Source: Cenococcum geophilum 1.58 (Eukaryota > Ascomycota > Dothideomycetes > Gloniales > Gloniaceae). From it: a stretch of 64,000 nucleotides of DNA. The notes beneath the pieces were generated by a model. That model did no database searches, was not told where the DNA came from, and worked only from the letters and a program-made list of their open reading frames with translations. The stretch lies in NCBI GenBank assembly GCA_001692895.1, contig KV748252.1, forward strand, positions 248,001-312,000. Direction: 5' to 3'. A program made the position numbers and the translations under genes. Numbering within the stretch: position 1 is the first letter of the stretch; each line of letters begins with the position of its first letter. This document shows positions 31,942 through 45,230 of the stretch, one piece after another.

Positions 31942-34900
31942 ATGGAACATGGCGCATGCAACGTCATATACATCGACAGGCGGGCGAACGATGAGCATGT
32001 CCGGCGGGAGACATTGTCGAATTCGCTAGCTGCGAGGACAAGCACTGGAAGCTACTCGCCTGGATATTTCAGTTTTGGAAAACCTGCACCGGCCGAAATT
32101 CATACTAACATCAATGCCATACTATCTATCTTTAACGAAGGTATGCTCTTGGCTGACCAACCTCGCGTCCGCACGGACATGGTGTAGAGTTATTTGATCT
32201 GCAATGCTGACATTTCTTACAGTTCACATCTGCGGTTCCGGCGCATCGTGTCTTGATAAGCTAACTGTCCTCCATGGTTCAGCCCCGGACAATATCCCAA
32301 CAATCGTGCTCATAGATGTGCCATATGATGAAGAACAAAGGCTAAAGCGGCTGTCACGAGAGCCTCGCACACCCTCACCCACATCAACTCGGAACACCAA
32401 GGTCGACCCCAACGAACCAGGGGATATATACGGCATGCATCTTCTGCAGCACGTCTCATCGGAGATACAATCACGAAATTTGTCAAAGCTTGTTGTACCA
32501 GTAGTTGTGTTGAGCGGGTTGGACCGTGAATGGGCCTCCTCAAATCTTCCGTCTCCAAGCGTCCATGGATCGCAAGTTTTAACCGATACAGTGCGTCTGG
32601 TTCGCTATCTCGATGCAGGAGCTGTGGACGTCTTGTCAAGCCCGCTTTCGAAGGATCATGTGCATGGACTAGCAGTCCATGCGTACCGAGTTCACAAGGA
32701 GGTTTCACGGGAAGAATCAGGTTTTCTGACTAACAAGCGAAATAGAAAACTGTCTTGGGTGGGTGTTGGTGTTGATGACTCAAAACCCTATGCATATCTC
32801 CGCGAGGCAATGGTTTCGAATTTAATGGGTGGCATTTGCAACCCGGAAACTGTAGGAGAATCGCTAAATTCATCGTAAGACGGCCCAGAAGACGCACGAA
32901 ATGATTTGATGTCAGCTGATCGGCTTTATAGGGAGCTCCAGGTGGATTCGGAGAGAGAAGATGTTGTTGCAGCGGCGATCGGGTCGTGGAGTTTCTCTGC
33001 ACATGACTTTACGGATGATGAACTATTATACGGCGCGCTTTTGATGCTTAAGCATGCACTTCAGACGCCTGAACTAGAACGATGGCGGATGAGCGATGGT
33101 AGAGAACTACTCGCCTAAATCCGTATCCTGACACTGACCTTGGCTGTAGAACAATTGACCGTTTTTCTCCTGGCTAGCCGGACGGCGTATAATGAATTTG
33201 TGCTTTATCACAACTTCCGGCATGTTGTGGACGTTCTTCAGGCACTCTTCTACTTTCTTGTCCGGATAGGCACATTACCACCATACGTCACTGGCAGCCC
33301 ACATCCGAAAACATTTGAGAAACCCGCGATCGCAAACCTTTTAAAACCATTTGACGCCTTGACTCTTCTCATCTCTGCTATCGGCCATGATGTCGGGCAT
33401 CCTGGTGTAAACAACGCGTTTCTGGTGGCGCTCAACGCTCCTCTAGCGCAATTATACAACGACCGCTCGGTTCTGGAATCGTTCCATTGCGCTGCATATT
33501 CGCAGATCCTTCGACGCTATTGGCCAGAAGCATTTTCAGATATCGGAATGCGGAAACTGATGATCAACAGCATCCTTGCTACTGACATGGGCCTACATTT
33601 CAAGTACATGAGTGACCTTGGGAATGTACAAGAAAAGCTTGCTCATAACGGTGGCAAAGTTGATGGATGGAGTGCCAAAATATGCGAGGAATACAAAGAT
33701 CTAACATGTGGCCTGCTAATCAAATGCGCGGATATTAGTAACGTGGTAGGTTCCCTCGCGTAGAAGAATCTTGGATTCTAGCTAATGCAATACGAAGGCA
33801 CGAAAATTCAAAACAGCAGAGCGCTGGGCCACCATTCTCACCGACGAGTTCAGTAACCAGGGTGTCATGGAAGAGGAACTGGAGATACCATCCTGCCTGT
33901 TTGGTGGACCTCCGGTTCGAGACAACATCATTAAGATGGGTGAATCTCAGATTGGCTTCATGAACATATTTGCTAGGCCCCTTTTCGAAGCGGTTGCGGA
34001 TATCCTCCCGGCTATGCAGTTCAGCGTTGAAGAAATCCTCAGCAATATGTCCATCTGGGAAAAGAAGATTGAAGAGGAAAGAGACAGTAAGAAAAAAAAG
34101 CCTTCTCTTAGTTTGGGACTTCTGACTCCAGGGTTCGCTCCAGATCCCTCACCAAGTCCGTTCTCTGGAGGACCCATGAAGCCTTTCAGCGAAGTAAAAC
34201 CACAGCCATTGCCGCATGCCAACTTTGACGCTCCTCCTCTTCTCACTCCTACTAAGAAGTCACTTTCAGATGAATCTAACCGCCGATCATCAAGTGGCTC
34301 ACATACACAACTAGCTACTGTTTCGGCTTCACGTCGCTCTTCGCTAGGACCAGACAAAGGTTCTCGACGTTCCTCCGGAGCTGGCATCCCAGTTGGTCGC
34401 TCACTCAACCCTGTGGAGAACCAGAGTCAGTCCAGGCGTGGAAGCGGCGACGCCAGTCTGACTGCAATACTCGTCACCCAGACGCCTAACGCTTCTGACA
34501 AGAAGGCGAAAGAGGCGACATGCGGTCCTCGTCTCCGCTCAGTCTCACCTGCTAAGCGGAAAGACACTAAAACGAAATCACCTAACAAAATGCCCAGCAA
34601 GGCTGCCAATGATGGCGACAAAGACGGCGCGCGGCCGGTGACAGCACCATCGCCTTCACGATGCAGCCAGGGTAAGAACACGAACCTAAACAATTACCCG
34701 CCCTACACATCCTCCAGACCCTTAGGCACCGGCCCTGACTTTGATTCAGCGACACATCTTTTTCCAATTAATCACCCACCATCCCAGAGCCATTCCGAGA
34801 TTGACCTCTCTCACGCGTCCAATGGCAACCTTGACGGTCCGCGCATGCATCATTGGGACACCAGTAAGAGAAGCGACGACAGCAGCATATCACGCCCAGA

Positions 34901-35213
34901 TGGCGAACGCGAATCCGGCAGACATAGAGACTGGTGGAAGCAAATGAGTCATCGACGGCGCACTCGTGACTTACGGAACGGTGACGGTGATGGGTATGGC
35001 CAGCACAAAGAAATCTATTTAGCGCCCATCACTTCGAACACGAATTCAACCTCTTCAACAGGCCCTATCCAAGAAAGGAGTATAACTGGAAAATTCAGTA
35101 GGCTCTTCAAGTGGAAACAGAAGCCGATGACCAGCAAGCAAGTTGTGAATTTTCCTCAACTCAGACAAGGACCGACAAGCAATCCTGATATACCATTGAA
35201 AAGCGGTGATTGA
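31942..35213 (+). CDS. pdeH: High-affinity 3',5'-cyclic-nucleotide phosphodiesterase (PdeH/Pde2 type)
   Basis: Five exons: 31942-32140, 32223-32874, 32932-33098, 33150-33745, 33798-35213 (1009 aa); introns are 82, 57, 51 and 52 bp. The start MEHGACNVIYIDRRA matches the conserved opening of filamentous-fungal PdeH. The HD-type catalytic domain has HNFRHVVDVLQ (His360, His364), AIGHDVGHPGVNNAFL (His419, Asp420), LESFHCAAYSQILRRYW, SILATDMGLHFKYM and CADISNV at the fourth splice site. The N-terminal 280 residues carry the conserved fungal regulatory region (SPLSKDHVHGLAVHAYR, SWVGVGVDDSKPYAYLREAM). The last 400 residues are Ser/Pro/Lys-rich and probably disordered. The enzyme hydrolyses cAMP and so sets PKA signalling, which governs growth and, in pathogens, infection development. 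Confidence 0.95.
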
Positions 35214-36886
35214 GAAAAAATAATTTAAGGCCAGATTCGTATCACTTCACTCACTTTGGTAGGAAGCTAGGCTGTCTTTGAAGGCATAGGAAAGAAAAAC
35301 TAGGTCATGTGGAATGAATTTGCTGCAGGTTGAACTTTTTACGTCCATTTGTGAGCCTTGACCTCTCCTTTGAATGGTCATAAGACCGCTGCCATTAAAG
35401 CTTCTGCATCAATTGGCTCCTGTGAGTCTTTAAGCTATAATCCAACATATCGCGATGTAACTGTTCATCTTGTAATTTTGGCCACTCTCCGACACCGTCT
35501 TATTTCGCACCTTCTGGAAATTTTTGAGCGTTAACCCGGCGTAAGGAGATAACTGGGACGATTACGTTGTCATCCGCACCGTCGGACTTCTTTTTCAATA
35601 TCCCATCGCTTCCGGGAGTTGTTCATGCCATCGTGCCTACTTTCGGGGCCCTGTCTCTTATTTTGAAAAAGGGATGGTTGCAAAGCATTCTGTTCTCGCT
35701 AGTTGCTCTGGGCTTTCAATACTCCGCTACGCATTTATGGCGGACTATTAGGCAAGTTTTTCCAACTAAAGATTGCGGCAACTCGGTTGGCTATTTCTGG
35801 TTTGGGGGGTTTGGAAAATGGCGGTTTACATGGCATTCTATCTGTACCTGATATGCTTTCGATACTGTATGCCCGGACCCGATGGGTGACATGGATAATT
35901 TTTGAATGGGCTACAAAAGGGGGAGTGGACTGGGGGTGTTTCGGATGTCTCCTGGAAAATCGCTGTGGTGGTTGGAGTGAAATGGACGGTGATGGGGAGG
36001 GAAAGGGGCATATGTAGCTCTTCCGGACTTGAACCTCTTCGCTCTCCCTTGTTATTGCAGTCTTGTACTTTTGCTTTATGATTCTGAACTTTCGACCCAA
36101 AGTTGAAGATGTTGCCAATGCCGGGCAGGGAAAACGCTAACTGTATAGTACATTGCCCACAAATTCATTTCTCTTTTTTTCAGAAAAACCTCCGGTACAG
36201 TATGAGAAACTTAAAAGAATCTAAATAAACGAAGAACAAGCTCCCGATAGGATTGCCGTAGCTACGACTTTTGTGGAAGGTCTAATGCGTGGAGGTTCCC
36301 GAAGATGCGGCCGATGCCTTATCCCTTGACACAGCAATTTGGGTCCTTAGGGTATCGATAAGAATCAACCAATCGGAAAAGCTGGGTTAATATAAATATC
36401 CAATTACGGGATAAACAGATGTTAAACGGTAACTTGACATAAAAGAGAAGTTGAAAGAATTAGGAGTTTTTCTAGGATGAATAAATGAATGGCATTCTCC
36501 TTTGACACCTTCAGGAAAGACGCAGAAGAAATCTCTATCAACAAGACTTCTCTTATCTACTCTTGGTTGACGCGCGTCACTAGAATGCAACCCTAGCAAA
36601 CAAGTCGCTTCAAAGCTCTCGCATTCATAGTCGAACTACACAATGCTCTTGGTCTTAGTCTTTATATCCTTAATCCTCACTCCTGGATGTCGATTCATTG
36701 CTGCATTTCAGATGTAGAAAAAGCCTCGGTACCGCCGTAAAGACCTTGGTCCATATATCCTTGCGAGAAAATGAGCAAAGCAGCACCATGAAAAGCCCCC
36801 ACTCGCCAACGCTATGCTACAAACCATGCTCCCCCCAATTCCTACTAGGCACCACATTCCATTCACTTGGCTGTATTGTCATTCTA
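35214..36886. other. Intergenic, one doubtful fragment
   Basis: A plus frame opened by a stop near 35528 reads as a hydrophobic stretch (FFFNIPSLPGVVHAIVPTFG and ILFSLVALGFQYSATHLW) to about 35770, then loses coding character. It has no ATG and resembles the start of BCS1-type or other membrane proteins only faintly, so I list it here and not as a gene. The remainder holds nothing recognisable. Confidence 0.4.
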
Positions 36887-39800
36887 TCAACCGCCGCCTC
36901 CTCTTCCAACAAATCCTACAAAAAACCCCTTCCAGCCCTTCCCTGCATCTCCCTTGCCCCCGACGGCGCCCGCTAATTGCCTTACATATTCCTCCACCTG
37001 CGCTTCTTGAGCCCCCATGTCCCTCAGTTCCTCCCTGAGGCGTTCTAGATAGGGGCTCCCGACCTTTTTCAAAATCTCTGCTTGTAGTGCCGCAACCTCG
37101 AGCAACACTTGCCTAGCCTGCGGATCCTTAGAGTTGAAGCCCTGCGAGGCAGGAATATTCCATGCGAGCGGCGAGAACCGCGAGACGGCAAAGCTATCGA
37201 AGCCAGGTAACGGGGCAGTGGAAGTAGTGGGAGAAGTAGGATTGGTGACAGATGAGGCAGTTTGGTCAGGTCCACCCCAGACTGATGTCATGCGGACAAG
37301 GACCGAGATGGCGAGGCGGGCGTTAGGGTAGTCAGATGAATCACGAGCAAAATGCTCGATTGTCGATATTATGGTGTTAAAGGTTGATTGGTTCGCTATT
37401 AGGCAAATGAGTAACTTACTCAGAAAGTTGGGCATTGAGAAGGCAGTGAAGCTGCATACCGTTACTGACGAGGACGGATCCGAGGTCCTGATTTAAGATT
37501 ATAAGAATAAAATTGAGGTACTCGCGACGCAGCTCCGCGAGCTGGATCTCGTCGTCTGTGCCTGCAGTTGGTTCGGCCAGAGTAGCGAAAACGCGTTGTA
37601 GAAGAGGCGTCAAGAGGGTGTTAAGTATACCAAATATCTCAGCTTTAAACGTATAGATGACTTGGTCGAGAACGCGGAGAAACATTGCCATCTCGTCCTT
37701 CGTGGAACTCAGTGATAATAGTCCATCGATCCAACGGGGTAGCTGTTGAAGGAGGCGTGAACTCAGGACGGCGATCATTCGCGAGAACGCGAACCGAGCT
37801 GCTGTCCTAATGTCCATTGATGAATTAAGAGATTCTAAAGCTACGAGAATTGCCTCGGCTGCCTTCACAAACTCTTCAGAGACTTCGCTGGGTGGTGGAG
37901 CTCCGGGCGCCACAGGAACCCAGTCCGAGAAGCCACGAGCTAGAGTGCCTAGCGCCATAATGATGTGATGAATTTGCAATACTGCTCGTTCATCACCATT
38001 CTTTGCCGGTCCAAGGGTCTGTTGAATGTCTGTAAATAATGGGGCCATGACCGACTGCGTGTAGAGTATTTTGTTCTCTGTAAATACAGTGGCAGTCGAA
38101 GAAATGCAACCAATGGCTTCAAACAAATAGAGCTGAGCATTGAAGACAGCATCTGCTGATTGGTCATCTTCATCAGATGACATATCGTCATCTCCAGAAT
38201 CATCAGGGAGCTCGGCTTTAATGGTAAGAAGGTCACTAATTGCTTCTATGACAGTTTGAGAGACGCTCCCGACTTGTGTCCTCAGAGGTCGTACAAAGCG
38301 AAGAAATAGATACCATGACCTAGTACGGACTCGCACGTGATCATGATGGGTTAACCGGACGAAGTTCTCAAGTGCTCTTGGGATTAGTTGTGAGTTTTGT
38401 TCGAAGAATTGATAGTAACGGACACATATTTCCATGTACTGAAGCTGAATGGATGGGTGCGGATACGATGCAATGTCTGTAGGCTAGTCAGCATGATTTC
38501 CCAAGAAGGAAAATCCACATACTGGACTCTACCATGCTTGACATCATTTCGATGAGCCTATCTGATGCCACGGAGGAAGGCTCCTTCTTTTGATATAAAC
38601 CCTGATTCTTCACTGCCAGCTCTCCAAAAAGAAACATCTCATGCATGGCCAGGTCTAAATCTCGCCAGTTCAGCGAGGGGTCGTTCGACGAAAGTTTTCT
38701 GAATGTATTAGCAACAACGCGGCTGAGAGTCTCGATGTACAGAGGCTCGTCTGTTGCTGCCACTGTCTGTTGGAGAATGTGAAGTCGCTTTCGTAGTTCT
38801 TGGAACTCAGCCTCGTCCGTTTGCTCGTCTTCCTCGCCCCAAGATGCCGTTTCATCATACTTCATCTTGCTAATGATCGCGTCGAGTACCGGAGATAACA
38901 TGCCAGAGTATTGTGGTGGCAGTACTCCCTTCGCCTTCTTGAGCTTCCTGAAGAAAGTAAGGAGATCGGTAAGAGATGGGATGACTGTCGAACAGATCTC
39001 ATCATATTCGTCAGCAAAAAACCTAAGTAAGTAAGGGACGAAGATTTGAGCCAGTTCTTCTGCATGCAATCGCGTCGGGCCATCGATGGAATCATTGTCT
39101 AAGACTTTGACGATGTCAAAGACGGTATTGTTAACGAGCTTTGCTACGGTTTCAGCTAGGTCAGTGTCATAATCTGGGGTAGATCTCAGGTCAGACAGAG
39201 CAGGGCTTCCGATCAACTGTCCAACCACATTTCCCAAGTTAAGAAATAGAATCAGCTCGATCTTATCTGCCGGCTTCATCTTCTTGCCTACAATCTCGGT
39301 GAAGGCATCAATTGCAGCGTCCCGGACTTTTCCCTCTGGGCTCTCCGGAGATGATATGCCTTGCTGACCAGCCATTTGAAGAAAATTGTTGAGCATAGCC
39401 TCGTTTACAACGAGAGATATATCGATCCAACTGACCCACCGACTGACAGTCTTCAAACACATCTCAACAATCATTAGATTAGTCTGCCTCCATTTCGCAA
39501 GGATCTCCTGCCAGGACAATGAGATCTTCCGAGCGTCCCTGGCTCTGACTAGGTCCTTAAGCTCCGTGTTCCGCTTCTGCTCGTCTGATGACCTCGACAC
39601 GAGGACATCTGCAATCTCATCATTTACTTGCCCAAGCATCCGCAAATATAGTATAGTCCCAGCAACATTAACGGTGCCAATAGCGGATTCATCGCCAGCT
39701 AACGCCCGAAATTCGTCGAAAAAAGTTTGCCAACCGGAAAAATATAATGAAGTGAAAAGATAGGTCATGGTCTGCGTGAGCTTATTCTGAATGTGTGCCG

Positions 39801-40206
39801 TATCGACGGCATCCTGGCGTGAACCTGGTGTGTATATTTGGCGTACGTAACTCATAAGGTTTTCCTTAATGTATCCCAGACTCTGAGAGTCCAATCGATG
39901 CTCCTGCACTGCATTGTTGACCACCTCCAAAGAAAAGTGGCGGACTACCTCGAGAGGTCGAGGCTCACGTGTGAAGAGGACAAGGCAAACCTGCCAGGCA
40001 GTAGGATCGGCACGAAGTTGGTTGAGAAACTCAAGCGCTTGGGATCTGAGGTTTTGGTCGGCGGTAGGGTTCCAAGCAATCTCGATGGCATTTTCGACCT
40101 GTTCCAGAGGTGTGAAAGTTAGCAGGCTGTTATTGGAGGAGTCACAAAAGGAAAGCTCCGAGTTGACTGATACATCGGTCGTCTGGGCTCATACCTGGGC
40201 CTCCAT
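36887..40206 (-). CDS. LOS1: Exportin-T (tRNA nuclear export receptor)
   Basis: Four exons from right to left: 40206-40195, 40098-38523, 38476-37460, 37395-36887 (1037 aa). The first coding exon is only 12 nt (MEAQ), joined to [20 protein letters not shown], which is the normal family start; introns are 96, 46 and 64 bp. Exportin-T is a karyopherin-beta of about 1000 residues that carries mature tRNA out of the nucleus with RanGTP. Seen: [39 protein letters not shown], a [14 protein letters not shown] acidic loop, [12 protein letters not shown], and the C-terminal [21 protein letters not shown] region. The protein ends in a Gly-rich tail. The predicted length equals that of its fungal orthologues. 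Confidence 0.93.
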
Positions 40207-40967
40207 GATATACCGCCAACTTGGGTGCGCACAGAATAGAAAGAACGGGTCAGGTGGAGAGTTTCCGAGCTATTCTCATGAGGATGTACAGCAAGGCAAG
40301 TGGCGTGGTGGTGATACTGCAGTGGCGGGCGTTTTATTGCTACCGGGTCATTGGGCAGAGATGCTGTGCATAATGAAAACGGTATAGGCGGTGAATAGCG
40401 GAGAAGCGGCAATTCAACTGTGTATGCCCTTGATTAGTCGGGAGCTAAATTATTGTGGTGATGTGTTCGAAAGATTCTGGTAGGATCACACACACTTTTT
40501 TCGTGAGTGGGATGGCGGGCAATGCAATTCACTTGACATGGGCCACGAAGTGGGATGTCGCTCGCATGTCCTTAAACTTTGTCGTGTGCTTGAATTGCAT
40601 CACACCACAGCGTAAGTCATCTTATTTCACCATTCCAGAAGACATCCATATGACGGTTTGGGCTTTTCACCCAAATATAAGGCATGACATTCTTGGCTTC
40701 TCCTAAATCCATTTATCTATTCTAGAAAATTTTGTCACATAAATAAGCCATAATTAGCCTCAAGGTAATGCATAAAGCAAATCATAGTATAGTCCTCCTC
40801 GGTATTTACAGCGGCAGGCGCGGCAAGAATATATTCAAAGGCTACAGCTTTCATGCCGGTATTTATATACACACCTCCCAAAGTCTACAACTTTTCCTTG
40901 CAAGCAGAATCGCTTCTGAAGCGGTAAGCTCACACCTCTAGATGACAGGCTGCACTTGGTCAACCTA
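40207..40967. other. Intergenic, no gene seen
   Basis: About 0.76 kb between the exportin-T start and the stop of S-formylglutathione hydrolase; both genes are on the minus strand. Only short random ORFs are present. Confidence 0.5.
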
Positions 40968-41996
40968 CTAGGCCAGCAAAAACTTCGCGGCATGAGCGAT
41001 GTGATCGTCGGCAAATGTTGAAATGAAGTAGTAGCTGTGGTCATAATCTGGCTGCATTCGTAGGTTGATGTTTTTGTCGTTTCCGGCCTCTTTCGCCGCC
41101 TTGATGAAATTTTCTGGTAGCAGTTGACCCTGTTTGTAGAAATTATCCCCAGTCCCCTGTAAGTCTCGTCAATTTCTTATCTCCCGAGCATAATCTGTAT
41201 CGTATGGTGACTAACCACGTCGATGAGCAAGTCTAGAGGGCCTTTCCACTGCTTTACCAATTCGGTTGTGTCGTGCTCCTTCCATTTCTCTTGTTGATTC
41301 TCTCCAAAGTACCCTTTGAATGCCTTCTGGCCCCATGGACAGTTAATTGGATTGGAAATCGGAGCAAAAGCTGATACGGACTTGTATTTGCCAGGGTTCT
41401 TCAGGAACTGATTGAAACCGCATCAGCTACTGCATTTTCTTTAGGGCCATAAATGCGCACCAGCGTCAATGCACCATGTCCACCCATACTGTGTCCTGTG
41501 ATGCTGACTCGGCTGGAGTCCAGTTGATCAAACGAAGAGAATAAAGCTTCAGGAAGCTCTTCGGTGATGTAAGTATACATATTGTATCCTTTCGCCCATG
41601 GCTCTTTCGTTGCATTAACATAGAAGCCGGCACCTGATCCGAAGTCATACGCGTCATCTTCACCCTCAATCTTCAACCCTCCTACACTAATTTGATTAGC
41701 CACACATGAAAATACCAAATAGAATGATGCGCACTTGGGCTGGTGTCTGGGTAGACGACTGCAATGCCCTTCTGACTTGCACCATGCTGGAAGAACCCCT
41801 TCTCCGCGCAATTGTCCCCCGTACATGTCAGACCTGACAGATAGAATAGGACTGGGACCCTCGAGCCTTGTTTTGTAGCTTGCGGTGGTAAGTAAAGGTT
41901 GAGCGCCATTTCGCAATTCGTGCTCGTCGCCTTGTGGGTGAGCTTCAGTAATTTGCCGCCAAAAGACGCGATGGTAGCTGTAGTGTTGAATGCCAT
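40968..41996 (-). CDS. S-formylglutathione hydrolase (esterase D family)
   Basis: Four exons from right to left: 41996-41735, 41681-41461, 41407-41216, 41156-40968 (287 aa); introns are 53, 53, 53 and 59-bp class with GT-AG ends. The cytosolic enzyme splits S-formylglutathione to formate and glutathione, the last step of glutathione-dependent formaldehyde detoxification. Seen: [36 protein letters not shown] rebuilt across the first intron, [13 protein letters not shown], the nucleophile elbow [10 protein letters not shown] (Ser152), [38 protein letters not shown] with the catalytic Asp, and [10 protein letters not shown] with the catalytic His. An in-frame ATG at 42041 would add 15 hydrophobic residues; the downstream start fits the family better. 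Confidence 0.95.
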
Positions 41997-42408
41997 GATG
42001 ACTTTGATTATGAAGGTCAAACAATAAGTGATCTTGTTCAAGAAGACTTGCGAAAGAAAGAAACTGGGAGTTGTGACGAAGCTTTTGTTCCCGACTGATG
42101 TTTCATGCGGGGCAATTCTGAAATTCTACCACCCCCACCTTGGGCTATATTATTGACGAAAAGAGCAATAAATTCCGAGGCGACCCCAGAAAATCCTTAA
42201 CTTCCTGACGTGCTAAGGGTAGCTAGAACGCGATATACATGTCACTGAACTGTAGAATTAGTTCCTAAAAAACAAAAAGGAAACGAAATGAAAAGACCGG
42301 ATGAAGAATTGTTTAATTTGCCACCTAAACTCCTGTCGCCTACCCAAACCCTCATTCGCCACCTCTTCAAACTCCATCGATGCAAACAGACGGTCCACGA
42401 ATCGAATA

Positions 42409-43146
42409 TCATAGCAGTTCCTCACACGTCCAATCCTCATACCTGTCACATGTATCAGCTCGTGATTCCTTTTTCGGAGTAGTTGGTAAAACCAACCATC
42501 CATCTGGAAGATATCTCCGCACCACCAGCGGGATTTTCTTCTCTCTTAATTCCTTAATAGCAATCTGGAGAGGGTCGGTCATTCCTTCTACATCAATTAA
42601 TACTGGAGCATTTCCGCTGTGAACTTTTGTCAGCAATAGTTCAATAATTCAATGAGGCGCATCTCCCAATTCGCGTTCCAGCTAGGAAAACCCCACCTGA
42701 TTTGCAATGCGCGAGTGCCTAAGACTCGGGCTCTTTCATACTTTGTCATGTATGGGGTGGTTGTGCGCTTCTCGTTGGGCACCCTCTTCTCTTTCATGTT
42801 CTTTACTGTATTTTTCTGCTCAGTTTTGGCGGCAGCTGCAGCGCTTGGATCGCCTCCAACGACAACATTATTAGGTCCGTTTTGGTCGTGCTCTACACCA
42901 TCGGGGTCTTCCCCTCCACCGACGTCTTCCTTATGATCGTCGTCTTCATAGATGTCGGGCTCCGCATTCTCGTCGTCAAAATCGTCTAGTACTTCTCTAC
43001 ACAAGAACGACATATGTTAGAATTTTATTTAGAACCAAGGTGACTTGAGACAGCTCTTCTTGTATAGAAAGGGCAATCGAGATATCCTCGACATACTCAT
43101 AACCGCCAACATCTCCGTCATCGTCTCCACCCCCATAGTCAGACAT
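42409..43146 (-). CDS. RPO26: RNA polymerase I/II/III shared subunit RPB6 (ABC14.5-like)
   Basis: Four exons from right to left: 43146-43097, 42996-42697, 42616-42497, 42442-42409 (167 aa). Introns are 100, 80 and 54 bp; the third donor is the less usual GTTGGT. The protein begins [12 protein letters not shown], has an acidic N-terminal region, then [10 protein letters not shown], the signature [40 protein letters not shown] and [18 protein letters not shown], ending [10 protein letters not shown]. This small subunit is common to all three nuclear RNA polymerases and stabilises the clamp. It is divergent from the TFIIIA gene. Confidence 0.96.
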
Positions 43147-43432
43147 GATGCAAATGTGAAACTGGTCTTTGGCGTAGGTACTACTTCGACCTTCTTATCG
43201 TAGAGTTGGGCGTAAAGGCGCAAAGATGAATGGAATCTCGAACCTTAGCCTACTTCAAAAAAAGCCATCGGAGTTTGTGGTTTCGCCGACGACCCGAGAA
43301 ACGCCAAGATTTCGCGTCAACGAAATAATTTCGAACTCAAGCAAAGACTACTATTTTTACTCTCTCAACTGTGAAAGATATTACCTACTACCCCTCCATA
43401 CCTCACACGATCTAAATAATTACGATAATAAA
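43147..43432. promoter_or_regulatory. Bidirectional promoter between RPB6 and TFIIIA
   Basis: The two start codons are 286 bp apart on opposite strands, so a single intergenic space drives both. A CT/CA-rich patch at about 43380-43410 lies near the TFIIIA start. No TATA box is evident. Confidence 0.6.
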
Positions 43433-45230
43433 ATGACTTCTCAATTAGCCCGAAAGCGGAGAATTGGGGATGGCGACCCTAAGGCCACTTGCAAGAGATC
43501 TCGTCCAGGTCAGTAGCTTCTCAAGGCATGAATGAATCTCGACTGAGTAAATCATACACAACTCAGAGGCCATTGGTGATATCACGGACTCTGAGTACCC
43601 AAATGAATCGGATTCCGAATTTAATGAAGAACATCCTACTCCACGTACTCCACTCACATCCACAACCTCCCGAGCGAGCAGCGAAGCCAACCGCTTAAAC
43701 TGCTACCACTGTCCATACGACAACTGTGGCAGATCATTCAATCGCCCTTGTCGCCTGGCCGAACATATTCGAACTCACACAAACGAACGCCCTTTCGTGT
43801 GTTCCCAAGATGGCTGCACCAAGTCCTTCCGCCGCGATGCACACCTAAAGCGACATATCACCTCCGCCCACTCTGGAGACCGCAAATATGCTTGTGACTG
43901 GAATGGCTGTGAAAAAAAATTTGCCACTGGAAGTAGGCTCCGTCGACATCTAGAAGCACATAAAGAGAAGGAGCAATTCCGCTGCACCGACTACCCGCCT
44001 TGTAACGATATTTTCAGGAAGCACTCCACACTTCAAATGCACATAAAATCCACGCACCTAAATCAAAAACCCTTCCCATGCCACCTCATTGATGAGACAA
44101 CGGGCGAACCCTGCGCTCATGGTTACGGGACACTTGGCAGCCTCAACGCTCACATCGGCAGGGTTCACGGAGGCACGCGCTACTCTTGTACTATATGCGT
44201 TCCTTCAGAAGAAACCACTAAACTTGGAAATGGAGTCACGTCTTCGTCTGCTGATACTGTAGGTTTCCCTACATACGCAGCACTCCAAGCCCATATCGCC
44301 GCCGTCCACCCTCCAACTTGCACCCACTGCGGTCTCACCTGCGCCTCGAATAATAGTCTCAGACAACATATCGAGATCGCGCATATCATTCCAATTGATG
44401 AGCGCCGCAATTTCCCATGCACATATCCGGGCTGCGACCGTGCTTTTACAAAAAGGGGAAACTTGGATGTGCATGTCCAGGCTGTCCATAACAAGGTCAA
44501 GCGTTTTGTGTGTGGCGAATTTGATGTCAGTAAATCAAAAATTCTGGAGGTGACTGGCTGGAATGGAGGAGGCGCTTGTGCGCATGGCTTTTGCACAAAG
44601 GCAAATCTGGAGGAACATATCCGGACCCAACATCTTGGACTTGAGGGAACACAGAAGACCAAAAGGAAAGCAAAGTCGACAACTGCGCCTCGAACTGCGA
44701 GGAAGAGCCGTGCATCAACTTTAGGGAGATTGACAGGCGTTGGGTACGAGGAGAGTGGAAGAGACATCACTTGTTTAATGCCAGGATGCGCGCACCGTTT
44801 CATGCGCGATTACGATCTAGAAGTTCACCTGAAGACAACGCACTGGCTGCCGGAGGAAGAGATCAAAGAGATAATAGCGGAGAGGGATGCCTTACAAGGA
44901 GGGCCTTTCTGGATCGGAGGAGAAGATCATTACGAGGACCAGTATAGTGAAGGCCAGAGGCAGCACGGATTCCAGGAACCGTATGGATACGAGGTGGATT
45001 TGGAAGAGCAAGAGGCAAATAGGATTCTAGACCACGAGATGGGTATCACCAGCATGGATAGTATGGAGATACGCAGCGGTATTACTTGGAGCTCACAACA
45101 AATTACTCCAAGCCAGGACCAAGATCACGGAATCGGGAGGTTTGAAGTTGGGGCTGTTGAAACGCATGGTAACGGGATGATGGGTGCAGCGATCGACTAC
45201 TTGCAGCATGACAGGCATATGGCCGCTTAG
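43433..45230 (+). CDS. Transcription factor IIIA (C2H2 zinc-finger, 5S rRNA gene factor)
   Basis: Two exons: 43433-43508 and 43567-45230 (579 aa), 58-bp intron. After a basic start (MTSQLARKRRIG) and an acidic Ser-rich segment come about ten C2H2 fingers in tandem, starting CPYDNCGRSFNRPCRLAEHI and running through CSQDGCTKSFRRDAHLKRH, CDWNGCEKKFATGSRLRRH, a longer finger with EPCAHGYGTLGSLNAHI, CTHCGLTC and CTYPGCDRAFTKRGNLDVH. A last finger (CLMPGCAHRFMRDYDLEVH) follows a basic linker (KTKRKAKSTTAP). The finger order, including irregular fingers and a separated final one, is typical of fungal TFIIIA, which binds the 5S rRNA gene and 5S RNA to recruit TFIIIC and Pol III. The C-terminal 100 residues are acidic and low complexity. 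Confidence 0.88.

Noticed and set aside
35567..35851. Hydrophobic frame resembling the start of a BCS1-like protein
   Set aside because: No ATG, opens right after a stop, and coding character fades after about 70 codons; similarity is too weak to claim.
44180..44803. 207-codon minus-strand ORF
   Set aside because: Antisense to the TFIIIA zinc-finger region; the plus strand has ordered C2H2 motifs.
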